A stretch of 15,619 nucleotides of DNA from JACQZO01 sp964512325 (GTDB lineage Bacteria; Patescibacteriota; Gracilibacteria; RBG-16-42-10): assembly GCA_964512325.1 (NCBI GenBank), contig CAZEGN010000022.1, forward strand, positions 1-15,619. Reading direction: 5' to 3'. Under the pieces are notes generated by a model. It saw only the letters and a program-made list of their open reading frames with translations. It was not told the origin of the DNA and did no database searches. Positions within the stretch are counted from its first letter, which is position 1, and each line of letters begins with the position of its first letter. Positions 7,346 through 14,606 of this stretch are shown in pieces. A program made the translations under genes and the position numbers.

Positions 7346-8326
7346 TCAATGCTTTACAATAGCTAGTGATGCCTTTTCTCCCTCTACCTTCAAACTCGCT
7401 ATTCCACCAATGGGGAAAGTAATGCGCGGATCAGTATGACCGAAATCAGCATTTGCTACTATCGGCTTACCGGCAAGCTCACGCTTTGATTGAATAATAG
7501 CAGTAAGGTGCTCCTTTGAAATGCCGCTTTGTTCCTGAAACCTGCCAATTACCAGTCCTACAATATGACGGCTACTCATCGCTTGGAGCAAAGACTGCAA
7601 GTCCCGATCAAATAGTGCTGGTGTGGTGGTCGCTGTATCTTCTAGAAAGAGTAGCGTTGGGTAATTTGCTTGAGGGAAAAACTTTGTGCCTTGCAGTAAA
7701 TTTAAACTACACAGATTGCCGCCCAATATTGTTCCGTGTCCTTCACCTGTCTGCAGAATCCACATGCCCGGGTTGGGTCTTTGGAATCTAGCATCTTGAT
7801 TCAGATACCAGGGATCATCAGTCCAAAACTGACTGGGAAAGACAGTGAAACTATCCTTGGAGAACAAGCATTTGCGAAAGTACTCAAGTGTATATTCTAA
7901 ATGTAGCTTTTGTCCTAAAGAAGAATAATGCGGTCCCGAATAGGTGACGAGACCTGTTTTTGCCCAAATAGCATTGTTGAGTACAGTAATATCTGAAAAG
8001 CCGCAAAAAATCTTGGGATTATGCTTAATAATATCCCAATCAATGTAGTTCAAAAGCTGATTACTATTGTAACCACCAATCACACTGACAATTCCTTTTA
8101 CCCGTGTATCCCTAAAAGCATTATGCAAGTCCTGAACGCGATGAGCAATTGTTGTTGAGTCAAAGTCATCCCTTTCGGCAACGAATTCAGAAAAGCTCAA
8201 ATGTAATCCCAGGTCGGCAAGAGTATTATTTGCTATCATTTGGCATTCTTGTGATATGAGAGCTAAGGAACGCGCTGGGGCGATGACCCTCACTTCATCA
8301 CCGACTTGAAAACTTGCAGGATACAT
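7346..8326 (-). CDS. S66-family serine peptidase, MccF/LD-carboxypeptidase type (copy 1)
   Basis: This is a cytoplasmic serine carboxypeptidase of family S66. Members either cut L,D-bonds in recycled muropeptides (LdcA) or cleave the amide between an aminoacyl group and a nucleotide (MccF, immunity to microcin C). The triad is clear: Ser111 in GFSDIT, Glu229 in LFLEDT and His297 in ADFGHTDPRITFPIGG. IGGYNSNQLL at 83-92 and LGGNLCSLNLLQGT at 201-214 are family signatures. The ATG at 8326 is chosen over an upstream TTG at 8344, because the mature N-terminus (MYPASFQVGDEVRVIAPA) then matches the family; this gives 326 residues. It is divergent from the AsnRS-like operon across 106 bases. The second S66 gene and three synthetase-like genes nearby make the MccF-like immunity role more likely than wall recycling. 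Confidence 0.9.
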   Translation of the reverse strand: MYPASFQVGDEVRVIAPARSLALISQECQMIANNTLADLGLHLSFSEFVAERDDFDSTTIAHRVQDLHNAFRDTRVKGIVSVIGGYNSNQLLNYIDWDIIKHNPKIFCGFSDITVLNNAIWAKTGLVTYSGPHYSSLGQKLHLEYTLEYFRKCLFSKDSFTVFPSQFWTDDPWYLNQDARFQRPNPGMWILQTGEGHGTILGGNLCSLNLLQGTKFFPQANYPTLLFLEDTATTTPALFDRDLQSLLQAMSSRHIVGLVIGRFQEQSGISKEHLTAIIQSKRELAGKPIVANADFGHTDPRITFPIGGIASLKVEGEKASLAIVKH

Positions 8327-8355
8327 AGCGTGATAAAAGAGCAAATAAAGAGTTT

Positions 8356-8376
8356 CTTACTAGAGTCGTTAGTGAG
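8356..8376. promoter_or_regulatory. Imperfect inverted repeat in the divergent promoter region
   Basis: CTTACTA and TAGTGAG form 7-base arms (6 of 7 positions pair) separated by 7 bases, between the divergent mccF-like and AsnRS-like genes. It could be an operator for a dimeric regulator controlling both directions, but no regulator gene is visible in the window. Confidence 0.25.
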
Positions 8377-8420
8377 ACAAAACTTGCTGAATAGATTTAA
8401 ATCGTGTTAACTGCTCACAG

Positions 8421-8426
8421 TATACT
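8421..8426 (+). promoter_or_regulatory. Putative -10 box TATACT, leaderless start for the 8433 operon
   Basis: TATACT ends exactly 6 bases before the ATG at 8433, placing the expected transcription start on the A of the start codon. No Shine-Dalgarno site is present. The -35 is weak (TTTAAA at 8396-8401, spacing 19). This fits a leaderless mRNA for the five-gene operon. Confidence 0.5.
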
Positions 8427-8432
8427 ACAATT

Positions 8433-9467
8433 ATGATGAGAGATGACTTACACAAGAAGCATATTCTAAATCTACTCACCAATCCTTATTACTCCCAGCT
8501 TATTCGGCTGAGGAGCCATATTGCCAGTGCCTGTGATCGCTTTTTTCAGAATTATCAGGCCCCAAAAGTGGATCTTTTCTTAATCTCGCAAGGAGTGTCT
8601 TCACCGATGGGAAAGGGTTCAGACTCTTCGCCAGTCGCATTTCAATTTGGCGAAGAAGATGTGTATCTAAGTGACTCCGCCCAATTTGGAATGGAACCTC
8701 TTGTACAAAAGGATTTCCAGATGGTGTATTGCTACTTGCCATCCTTCCGCAACGAAGACCCTGATGAATCTCATGTCAACCAGTTTTATCACTGTGAAGC
8801 TGAATTGCGAGGCAGCTATCAAGATGCCATGAAAGTTGCCGAAGCATTGGTTAAATTGCTGTTAAAGGAAGCGCTCATCATCGCCCAAGAACTTCAGTTT
8901 CAAGCGATTCTCACTAATCAAGCCAAGCTTGAGCTAATGACACAAGTTGATTTTCCCAGCATCTCATTCACTGAGGCAGCTGCATTGCTCAGACAGCATG
9001 GCTTAAAAGACTGCATTACTGTTCATGAGTATGGTCGCACTATGACACGCAAGGGTGAATTGGCTATCATTGAACTTTTAACGCAAAGTCAAACCCCCGT
9101 TTGGATTACTCACTATGATTGTGGCACTGTCCCCTTTTATCACAAGCCTGATCCCATTAATACCACAGCAGCACTCAATGCAGACTTGCTATTTCCCTCG
9201 CTCAATGGCGGTTTCGGTGGAGAAATATTAGGCTTGGGCCAAAGACAAGATAGTGCAGTAGAGCTTCTTAGCACGATGCAAAGCCAAGATATTGCTAATA
9301 TTTCAGCTTATCAATGGTATATCGACTTGAGAAATCAGCCGGGTTACCAGACCACTTCTGGTTTTGGTCTAGGTATAGAGCGCTTTTTGGCTGCAATTCA
9401 GAGCAAGACAAATATTGCCGATGTGTGTCTATACCCAGTGCTTAAAAATAGTCATTTATATTTCTAA
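8433..9467 (+). CDS. AsnRS-like class II synthetase core without anticodon-binding domain
   Basis: This is the catalytic domain of a class IIb (Asp/Asn/Lys group) aminoacyl-tRNA synthetase standing alone. Motif 2 is at residues 105-125 (FRNEDPDESH... with ATP-contacting Arg106, then FYHCEAEL). The AsnRS-like block DLLFPSLNGGFGGEILGLGQRQD is at 251-273, YQWYIDLR at 293-300, and motif 3 GFGLGIERF at 310-318 holds Arg317. No N-terminal OB-fold anticodon domain is present, and the 344 residues are too few for a full AsnRS. The closest known parallel is the archaeal asparagine synthetase derived from AsnRS, which amidates aspartyl-adenylate without tRNA. It probably activates an acidic or amide amino acid as an adenylate and passes it to an amine. 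It heads a five-gene operon, with one base to the next gene. Two ATGs lie in tandem at 8433 and 8436. The exact substrate is unknown. Confidence 0.88.
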   Translation: MMRDDLHKKHILNLLTNPYYSQLIRLRSHIASACDRFFQNYQAPKVDLFLISQGVSSPMGKGSDSSPVAFQFGEEDVYLSDSAQFGMEPLVQKDFQMVYCYLPSFRNEDPDESHVNQFYHCEAELRGSYQDAMKVAEALVKLLLKEALIIAQELQFQAILTNQAKLELMTQVDFPSISFTEAAALLRQHGLKDCITVHEYGRTMTRKGELAIIELLTQSQTPVWITHYDCGTVPFYHKPDPINTTAALNADLLFPSLNGGFGGEILGLGQRQDSAVELLSTMQSQDIANISAYQWYIDLRNQPGYQTTSGFGLGIERFLAAIQSKTNIADVCLYPVLKNSHLYF

Positions 9468-9468
9468 G

Positions 9469-9846
9469 GTGAAGCAATTTGCATACCCTTTTGTCGGGTT
9501 AGAGATCGTGGCTGATTTAAAAAACTGTCCGATAGAGCTGCTTACTACAATGAAGGCAAAAGACTGTATGCCAGCTTTGTCTGCTTTAATACAGCGTCAC
9601 GGCCTTACGGAATTAGGAAAATTCACACATGACTTTGATATTGGATTTACAGGCATTATCGCTTTGGCAGAATCACACATCGCCGTCCATACCTGGCCCA
9701 ATGAACAGTATGTTAGCCTCAATATTCACGTCTGTAATTATACTCAAGACAACTCTGCTCGAGCGCGTTCTCTTTTCAATGACATTCAATCCATATTTCA
9801 ACCAGATCAGGTTGCTTACCAGGAAATTCAACGATCATTTACTTAA
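9469..9846 (+). CDS. speD: SpeD-type pyruvoyl decarboxylase (AdoMet decarboxylase family)
   Basis: This is a self-processing decarboxylase whose active-site pyruvoyl group forms when the chain cuts itself at Glu-Ser. Canonical members turn S-adenosylmethionine into the aminopropyl donor for spermidine. Counting from the GTG at 9469 (125 residues), the cleavage site is Glu68-Ser69 in AESHIAVHTWP, followed by His74 and Cys89. The Ser-to-His and His-to-Cys spacings (5 and 15) equal those of the Thermotoga enzyme (Ser63, His68, Cys83). I reject the in-frame ATG at 9415, because it would put 54 bases of the upstream gene's tail into this protein and add a non-family N-terminus. Some SpeD relatives have been reported to act on ornithine or arginine instead, so the substrate is open. 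There is no separate aminopropyltransferase SpeE in the window; the next gene is a SAM-binding-fold protein. Confidence 0.88.
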   Translation: MKQFAYPFVGLEIVADLKNCPIELLTTMKAKDCMPALSALIQRHGLTELGKFTHDFDIGFTGIIALAESHIAVHTWPNEQYVSLNIHVCNYTQDNSARARSLFNDIQSIFQPDQVAYQEIQRSFT

Positions 9847-9858
9847 TAACTATATTTT

Positions 9859-10659
9859 ATGCCACTTACCGTTGAACAGATAAAAAACATGGACTATGTA
9901 GATTTTATGGCTACATTAAATGAGGTTAACCGTCCTCCAGGAGGCAAAGATTCAATCCGTATCTTAGTCCAAAACACTTTTTTAGATAGAGACAGCCAGG
10001 TACTGGATGTCGGTTGCAATACCGGCTTTTGCTCATTTGAAATAGCCAATCTAGCTAAATGTAAAGTAACAGGTATCGACTTGAATGAACGGATGATTGC
10101 TTCCGCACAGCACTACTTGAAAAGTGGTTATAGTTATTTAAGTGATACAGTACAGTTTAGAGTGGCTGATGGCAGAAAGTTGGCCTTTGAAGACAATCAA
10201 TTTGATCTGGTGATGAGTGGCGGTTCTACGGCATTTATCTCAGACATTCCTGCCGCCATTCGTGAATACGCCCGGGTTACAAAACCGGCTGGCTTTATCG
10301 GCGATATTAACTTCTTCTACTATACGAAACCTCCACAGGAACTGCTCGATAAGCTTAACACTCTCATGGGCACCAATATTTTGCCTTGGGATATTGATTA
10401 CTGGATGAATGAATACAAAAAAGCTGGCTTAGAATTCTATTACCAGCATACAGGCCGCATGGAAGAAGTCTCAGATAGCAAGGTTACTGAATATTGCCAA
10501 GCATTAGCGAAACAAAACCAGTGGGATGATGACCTATGTCAAGCAGCGATTGAAAAGCTATTACCCATAATGAAGCTTTTCAATGAAAATCATCGCTATC
10601 TGGCCTATGGCGTTTTCATTATGCGAAAGGCACCTGTGACTTTTCCCACTCTGTTTTAG
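9859..10659 (+). CDS. Class I SAM-dependent methyltransferase-fold protein
   Basis: This is a Rossmann-fold SAM-binding protein, expected to transfer a methyl group or, less often, another group carried on SAM or its derivatives. Motif I is VLDVGCNTGFCSFEIA at residues 48-63, with the Gly-rich turn. GIDLNERMI follows as the acidic ribose-binding strand end. ADGRKLAFEDNQFDLVMSGG is the motif II/III region, and a DINFFYYTKPP segment starts the C-terminal half. At 266 residues it has a longer C-terminal cap than minimal methyltransferases, which suggests a small-molecule substrate pocket. It lies 12 bases after the speD-like gene with no Shine-Dalgarno site, in the five-gene operon. Because spermidine synthases share this fold, an aminopropyl transfer using decarboxylated SAM from the previous gene is a possibility, but plain methylation is the default reading. 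Confidence 0.87.
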   Translation: MPLTVEQIKNMDYVDFMATLNEVNRPPGGKDSIRILVQNTFLDRDSQVLDVGCNTGFCSFEIANLAKCKVTGIDLNERMIASAQHYLKSGYSYLSDTVQFRVADGRKLAFEDNQFDLVMSGGSTAFISDIPAAIREYARVTKPAGFIGDINFFYYTKPPQELLDKLNTLMGTNILPWDIDYWMNEYKKAGLEFYYQHTGRMEEVSDSKVTEYCQALAKQNQWDDDLCQAAIEKLLPIMKLFNENHRYLAYGVFIMRKAPVTFPTLF

Positions 10660-10668
10660 TTGATTGAT

Positions 10669-12021
10669 ATGTCTCTAGAAATTGTTTCTCAGCCTGACAT
10701 TGCGCAGCTCAAAGATGTAGAAATCGGCGTCGAAGCAAGCGTCCAAGGACGTATTGTCTCAATTCGTGAATCACGAAACTTTATCTTTGTAGACCTAGCT
10801 GACTGGTCAGGAAAAATTCAGCTGTGCTTTGATAAAACAACCTGTACCATCCCCGACACGCTGCTTTCACTAGGTAATGTTATTGCTGTTACAGGGAAAG
10901 TAGGCGTTAGTCGTAGTCAGGAAAAAACTATCTTTGTTGCCGACACAATACTGCGAGCGCGATGCGAGCTGCCTATAGGAAAAAAACAGATTGCATTACC
11001 CGACCTAGCTGATCGCCTTCGTAATAGAATAGTAGATGGCATTCAAAACCCAGAAACTCTTGCTTTTTTAGCTGCTATAGCCCGAACTAAACTTGCTCTG
11101 CGGACACAACTTGCCGCTGCCGGTTTTCTGGAATGTGACACTGGTATATTACATGATCGCTTTGATGCTGGCTTAGCACAACCTTTTACTACTTTTGGCA
11201 ATGCGGTTGATCGTGAGCTCTATTTGCGCCTCACCGCTGAGTTGCGCTTAAAAATGCTGCTCATTGCCGGCTGTACAAAAGTCTTTGAACTAGGCCCATC
11301 TTTCCGTAATGAAGGCATGAATGCTCATTACAATCCAGAATTTACGTTATTAGAAGCATACACTACCGCTACTGATCTGGCCGGCTTACGAAAACACATG
11401 ATGACCTGGACAGAGAACGCTGTGAGAAGTGTGTATGGCACAGCCACAACTGTAAATGATGAACACACGATTAATTTTGCTGGCCCCTGGCTAGAAGTGC
11501 CCTTTTTTCAAGTTTTATCTGATATTACCAATACCCAGCTAGATCAGCACACGCCTCACGCTAAACTAGTAGCTGCCTTAGCAGCACAAGAAGCGGGTGA
11601 GTATTCTACTGAAATGCCTCTGGCTACTTTGCTGTTAAAAGCTACCAATAAAATCATCGCACCACGTATTGCTCACCCTACCTACCTGACAGACATGCCA
11701 GCTAGCGCATGCTCACCCTTTGTTGCATCAGCAAAAGATGATCCACTCATTGCGCAAAGCTCATGGTTAGTGATAGATGGCATGGTTGTGGGCGACTTAT
11801 ATCAAGATGATAATGATCCAATGAGCCTGCGCGAAAAACTGACACGCCAAGCTACTATGACCGGTAGCTCGGTAAATGAGGATTTCTTGGAACAATTGCG
11901 ATATGGCTTAGCCCCCAGTGTCGGTATGGGCATTGGGCTTAATCGCCTCTTTTTGGCTATGCGTCCGCGGAAGATACGCCGCGATATCAAAGAGACTTTA
12001 CCCTTTCCGCTTTTGAAATGA
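10669..12021 (+). CDS. Class II lysyl-tRNA synthetase-like protein with altered substrate pocket
   Basis: This is a class IIb synthetase related to LysRS. The N-terminal OB-fold anticodon-type domain spans about residues 20-105 (VEASVQGRIVSIRESRNFIFVDL...). The catalytic core carries FLECDTGILH near motif 1, motif 2 at FELGPSFRNEG (206-216), NPEFTLLEAY at 222-231 and motif 3 GMGIGLNRL at 419-427. The Glu of the TAELRLK segment and the Glu and Tyr of LLEAY, which contact lysine in true LysRS, are kept. However, the lysine-pocket block usually written NGFSELNDP reads DLYQDDNDP (376-384), and GGAxARPF reads DAGLAQPF (166-173). The length is 450, against about 500 for housekeeping enzymes. I start at ATG 10669, not TTG 10660. 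It overlaps the following gene by 4 bases. It may activate a lysine analogue, or ligate rather than charge tRNA. Confidence 0.88.
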   Translation: MSLEIVSQPDIAQLKDVEIGVEASVQGRIVSIRESRNFIFVDLADWSGKIQLCFDKTTCTIPDTLLSLGNVIAVTGKVGVSRSQEKTIFVADTILRARCELPIGKKQIALPDLADRLRNRIVDGIQNPETLAFLAAIARTKLALRTQLAAAGFLECDTGILHDRFDAGLAQPFTTFGNAVDRELYLRLTAELRLKMLLIAGCTKVFELGPSFRNEGMNAHYNPEFTLLEAYTTATDLAGLRKHMMTWTENAVRSVYGTATTVNDEHTINFAGPWLEVPFFQVLSDITNTQLDQHTPHAKLVAALAAQEAGEYSTEMPLATLLLKATNKIIAPRIAHPTYLTDMPASACSPFVASAKDDPLIAQSSWLVIDGMVVGDLYQDDNDPMSLREKLTRQATMTGSSVNEDFLEQLRYGLAPSVGMGIGLNRLFLAMRPRKIRRDIKETLPFPLLK

Positions 12022-12932
12022 GAACACCTACGATTGCCATTGTCAGTCCATCAGCGCCAATTAGCACAGATGAAGAAACAACTGCTTTAGTGGCAATAGC
12101 AGAACGACGATGCCAAGAAAATGGATTACAATTTGTCTATGGCACACATGCTCGCCACAAGGAAGCATTGACCAGTACGGTGATTAAACAAAAGATTGCC
12201 GATATTTACGCTGCTTATACGAGTACTGACACTGATATTGTAATGGCCAGTCAGGGTGGAGAAAAGTCAATCGAACTCCTGGAACAGTTAGACTTTGAGC
12301 TACTACGAAAACATCCCAAACCGTTGTTTGGACTAAGCGACATCACCGTCCTACTGAATGTGATTAGTTTAATGTGCCAGCAAACGACTTATCATGGCTT
12401 AGATTGGATTTGGGGCATTGGCAAAAATGCTGGTCGCTACACCCTAACCCAATTAAAACAGTTTTTGGCAGCACCAGAACAGGCAGTGTTACAGCCATTT
12501 GATCGGAGCAAGTGGGTAGTAGTTGAGCCCGGTATGGGCAGGGGCAAATTATTGGGAGGCTGTCTCTGCTCTTTCAACTTATTACTAGGCACGCGCTTTG
12601 ATCCTCTCCATATGGTAGATGGTGACTATATCCTTTTCTTTGAAGATATTGGCGAAAACTTTTCGCGCTTAGCAGCTATGATGCGGCAGATTGCCTTGCA
12701 TCCCAAGTTCTCTGCCTGTAAAGGCATTGTCTTGGGCAACTTTTTTCTATGCAAGAATGATATTCCAGACGCGAGCATCGAAGCCATTGCTCAGCAATGT
12801 TTTCATAATGCCCAAATTCCCCTGCTTAAAATCCCCGAAATTGGTCATGCTGTAGAAAATATGATTCTCCCGATAGGTAAAACCGTTGAACTTACTACTA
12901 CCCCAACCCCAGGTCTTACGTTAGCGCTTTAA
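12018..12932 (+). CDS. S66-family serine peptidase, MccF type (copy 2)
   Basis: This is a second member of the LD-carboxypeptidase/MccF family and the last gene of the five-gene operon, overlapping the LysRS-like gene by ATGA. The catalytic residues are visible: Ser107 in GLSDIT, Glu209 in LFFEDIGE and His277 in EIGHAVENMILPIG. SQGGEKSIELL at 78-88 and LLGGCLCSFNLLLGT at 178-192 are conserved signatures. It has 304 residues and no signal peptide, so it is cytoplasmic. Outside the signatures it is clearly divergent from copy 1, which argues against recent tandem duplication and for different substrates or stages. Its co-transcription with synthetase-like enzymes suggests either self-immunity by cleaving the active aminoacyl-nucleotide product or a trimming step. 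Its 3' end overlaps the convergent carbamoyltransferase by 12 bases. Confidence 0.9.
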   Translation: MRTPTIAIVSPSAPISTDEETTALVAIAERRCQENGLQFVYGTHARHKEALTSTVIKQKIADIYAAYTSTDTDIVMASQGGEKSIELLEQLDFELLRKHPKPLFGLSDITVLLNVISLMCQQTTYHGLDWIWGIGKNAGRYTLTQLKQFLAAPEQAVLQPFDRSKWVVVEPGMGRGKLLGGCLCSFNLLLGTRFDPLHMVDGDYILFFEDIGENFSRLAAMMRQIALHPKFSACKGIVLGNFFLCKNDIPDASIEAIAQQCFHNAQIPLLKIPEIGHAVENMILPIGKTVELTTTPTPGLTLAL

Positions 12933-14603
12933 TCTTTTGACTATGACATCTCCTAGTACCAGAGCATCCAACTTTGATCGTAGAAATGTTTGTAAGGCAT
13001 GATCCGGAGTTTCTACAATAGGTTCATCTTTGAGATTAAATGAGGTGTTAATTAACACAGGCACTTTGGTATAGGCAAAAAATGCTTTCAATAAAGCATA
13101 AAAGTGTTGATTCGATTCTGCTGACACAATCTGCACGCGAGCTGAACCATCGACATGCACAGCGGCAGGAATACGCTCTTGCGCAAGAGGAGTTGCCATA
13201 GCAACCAAGGTCATCAGTTCGAAGGAACGCGAATGATGTAGGCCGAAGAAGTATTCAGTCGCATTTTCCTTAAGAATGGCAGGTGCTACCGGTCGATAGT
13301 TTTCCCTAAACTTCACTTCATTATTTAAATAGTCTTTCATGTCTGCCTGGATTGGACTTGCCAGAATGCTTCGATTTCCTAATGCTCTTGGCCCGAACTC
13401 CGATCCGGATTGAAACCAACCGACTACATTGCCTGCTGCTAATAGTTCTGCAGTCGCCTGATAAATATCGCTAGGTCTTTGCACTCCCAGTTCAGCTTTG
13501 TATTTAGCCAGTACGTGATCAATCTCAACAGCTGAGTAAGTCTTCCCCCAATACGCTAAGTTTTTTTGTTTGATACGTGGCGATTGATTGTGCTGATAGT
13601 ATCCATACAGAGCAGCCCCCACTGCAATACCATTGTCACCCGGTGAAGATGGAACAAAAAAGTTCTTGAAAGCAGAATTTGCTACTAAAAAGCTATTGGT
13701 AATCGCATTGAGAAAACAGCCGCCAGCAACACATAAGTTTTCACTAGGATAGAGATTGTGCAGTTGCTTGCTGAGATCGAGAAACACTTCGTTAAACATC
13801 TCTTGGCACGACCGGGCAATATCTGCTTTGGATTGAAAAGAAAACTCAGGAAGTTCGGCGATGACTTTTTTTAGTGCTAAATAAATTGCTTGATTATCAA
13901 TCTGCAAGGTGTCGTGAGCGCTAGCAATATACTGAATGAACAAATGCCGATAAATCGGTTGACCATACGACGCTAATCCCATCATCTTACCCTCACCCAT
14001 ATTGCCGCACCCAACTAGCGAAGCGATATTTTTATAAAGCGCTCCCATTGAGTTATACAAACCGATCAGCGAGTTATTGGGCTGATTGCAATAGTCTTTA
14101 ATTTTTCCACTATATTTACGTAAAGGTATAATTTGCTTACCTAGGCCTTGGTAAAATGATATTGTCTCAAACTCATCATTAGAGAAATTGCCGCTGCCAT
14201 CCGCAATCATGATCGCGGCTTTGGGATAATCACTAAGATAAAAAGTATTAGCGGCATGAGCTAGGTGATGGTTGATCAAAAGCATGCCCGTCTTACTGGG
14301 CAGCTGAGGATAAAGGTTGGCACAGACTACTACATCAAAGTCTTGCCATTGTAGATGCAATGCCTCCTCAATGTAGGCCAGCATGATATCAATCTTTTGA
14401 TCCAACCAAGCGCTAGAAACCAGCAAGAAGTTCTGATCAAAGTATTCAGCATCTTGCTCTAGCGTATAATATTCTTCTTGATAGGTGAAGCCGTGCTTTT
14501 CACGCGTAATGCGTTCTTCCTCGATAGCGCATATCACTTCACCATCCTTTACGACGGCGATTGAGCGATCATGGGGAGAGAGGTTAATACCCAAGACAAG
14601 CAT
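12921..14603 (-). CDS. O-carbamoyltransferase, NodU/TobZ/CmcH family
   Basis: This enzyme transfers a carbamoyl group from carbamoyl phosphate, via carbamoyl-adenylate, to a hydroxyl on a sugar or other acceptor. Relatives decorate Nod factors, tobramycin and cephamycins. The N-terminal Kae1-like domain begins LVLGINLSPHDRS with EEERITREKHGF at 28-39. HHLAHA at 112-117 gives the metal-binding histidines, and VAGGCFLNA at 292-300 and PGDNGIAVGAA at 321-331 form the nucleotide site. The C-terminal YrdC-like domain has GWFQSGSEFGPRALGNRS at 395-412 and KFRENYRPVAPAIL at 431-444. At 560 residues it appears complete. It starts 3 bases after the stop of the nitrilase gene, so the two are co-transcribed. 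The glycosyltransferase in the same cluster could provide the sugar hydroxyl. Confidence 0.94.
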   Translation of the reverse strand: MLVLGINLSPHDRSIAVVKDGEVICAIEEERITREKHGFTYQEEYYTLEQDAEYFDQNFLLVSSAWLDQKIDIMLAYIEEALHLQWQDFDVVVCANLYPQLPSKTGMLLINHHLAHAANTFYLSDYPKAAIMIADGSGNFSNDEFETISFYQGLGKQIIPLRKYSGKIKDYCNQPNNSLIGLYNSMGALYKNIASLVGCGNMGEGKMMGLASYGQPIYRHLFIQYIASAHDTLQIDNQAIYLALKKVIAELPEFSFQSKADIARSCQEMFNEVFLDLSKQLHNLYPSENLCVAGGCFLNAITNSFLVANSAFKNFFVPSSPGDNGIAVGAALYGYYQHNQSPRIKQKNLAYWGKTYSAVEIDHVLAKYKAELGVQRPSDIYQATAELLAAGNVVGWFQSGSEFGPRALGNRSILASPIQADMKDYLNNEVKFRENYRPVAPAILKENATEYFFGLHHSRSFELMTLVAMATPLAQERIPAAVHVDGSARVQIVSAESNQHFYALLKAFFAYTKVPVLINTSFNLKDEPIVETPDHALQTFLRSKLDALVLGDVIVKRLKR

Positions 14604-14606
14604 AAC

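Noticed and set aside
8327..8344. TTG start six codons upstream of the first MccF-like ATG
   Set aside because: The ATG at 8326 gives a normal S66 N-terminus, and no ribosome site supports the TTG.
9415..9468. In-frame ATG upstream of the SpeD-like GTG start
   Set aside because: It would overlap the AsnRS-like gene and add 18 residues unlike the family. The GTG at 9469 gives a 125-residue protein with normal SpeD spacing.
12921..12932. 12-base tail-to-tail overlap of the second MccF-like and carbamoyltransferase genes as a frameshift or truncation
   Set aside because: Both proteins have complete family C-termini. This is ordinary convergent packing.
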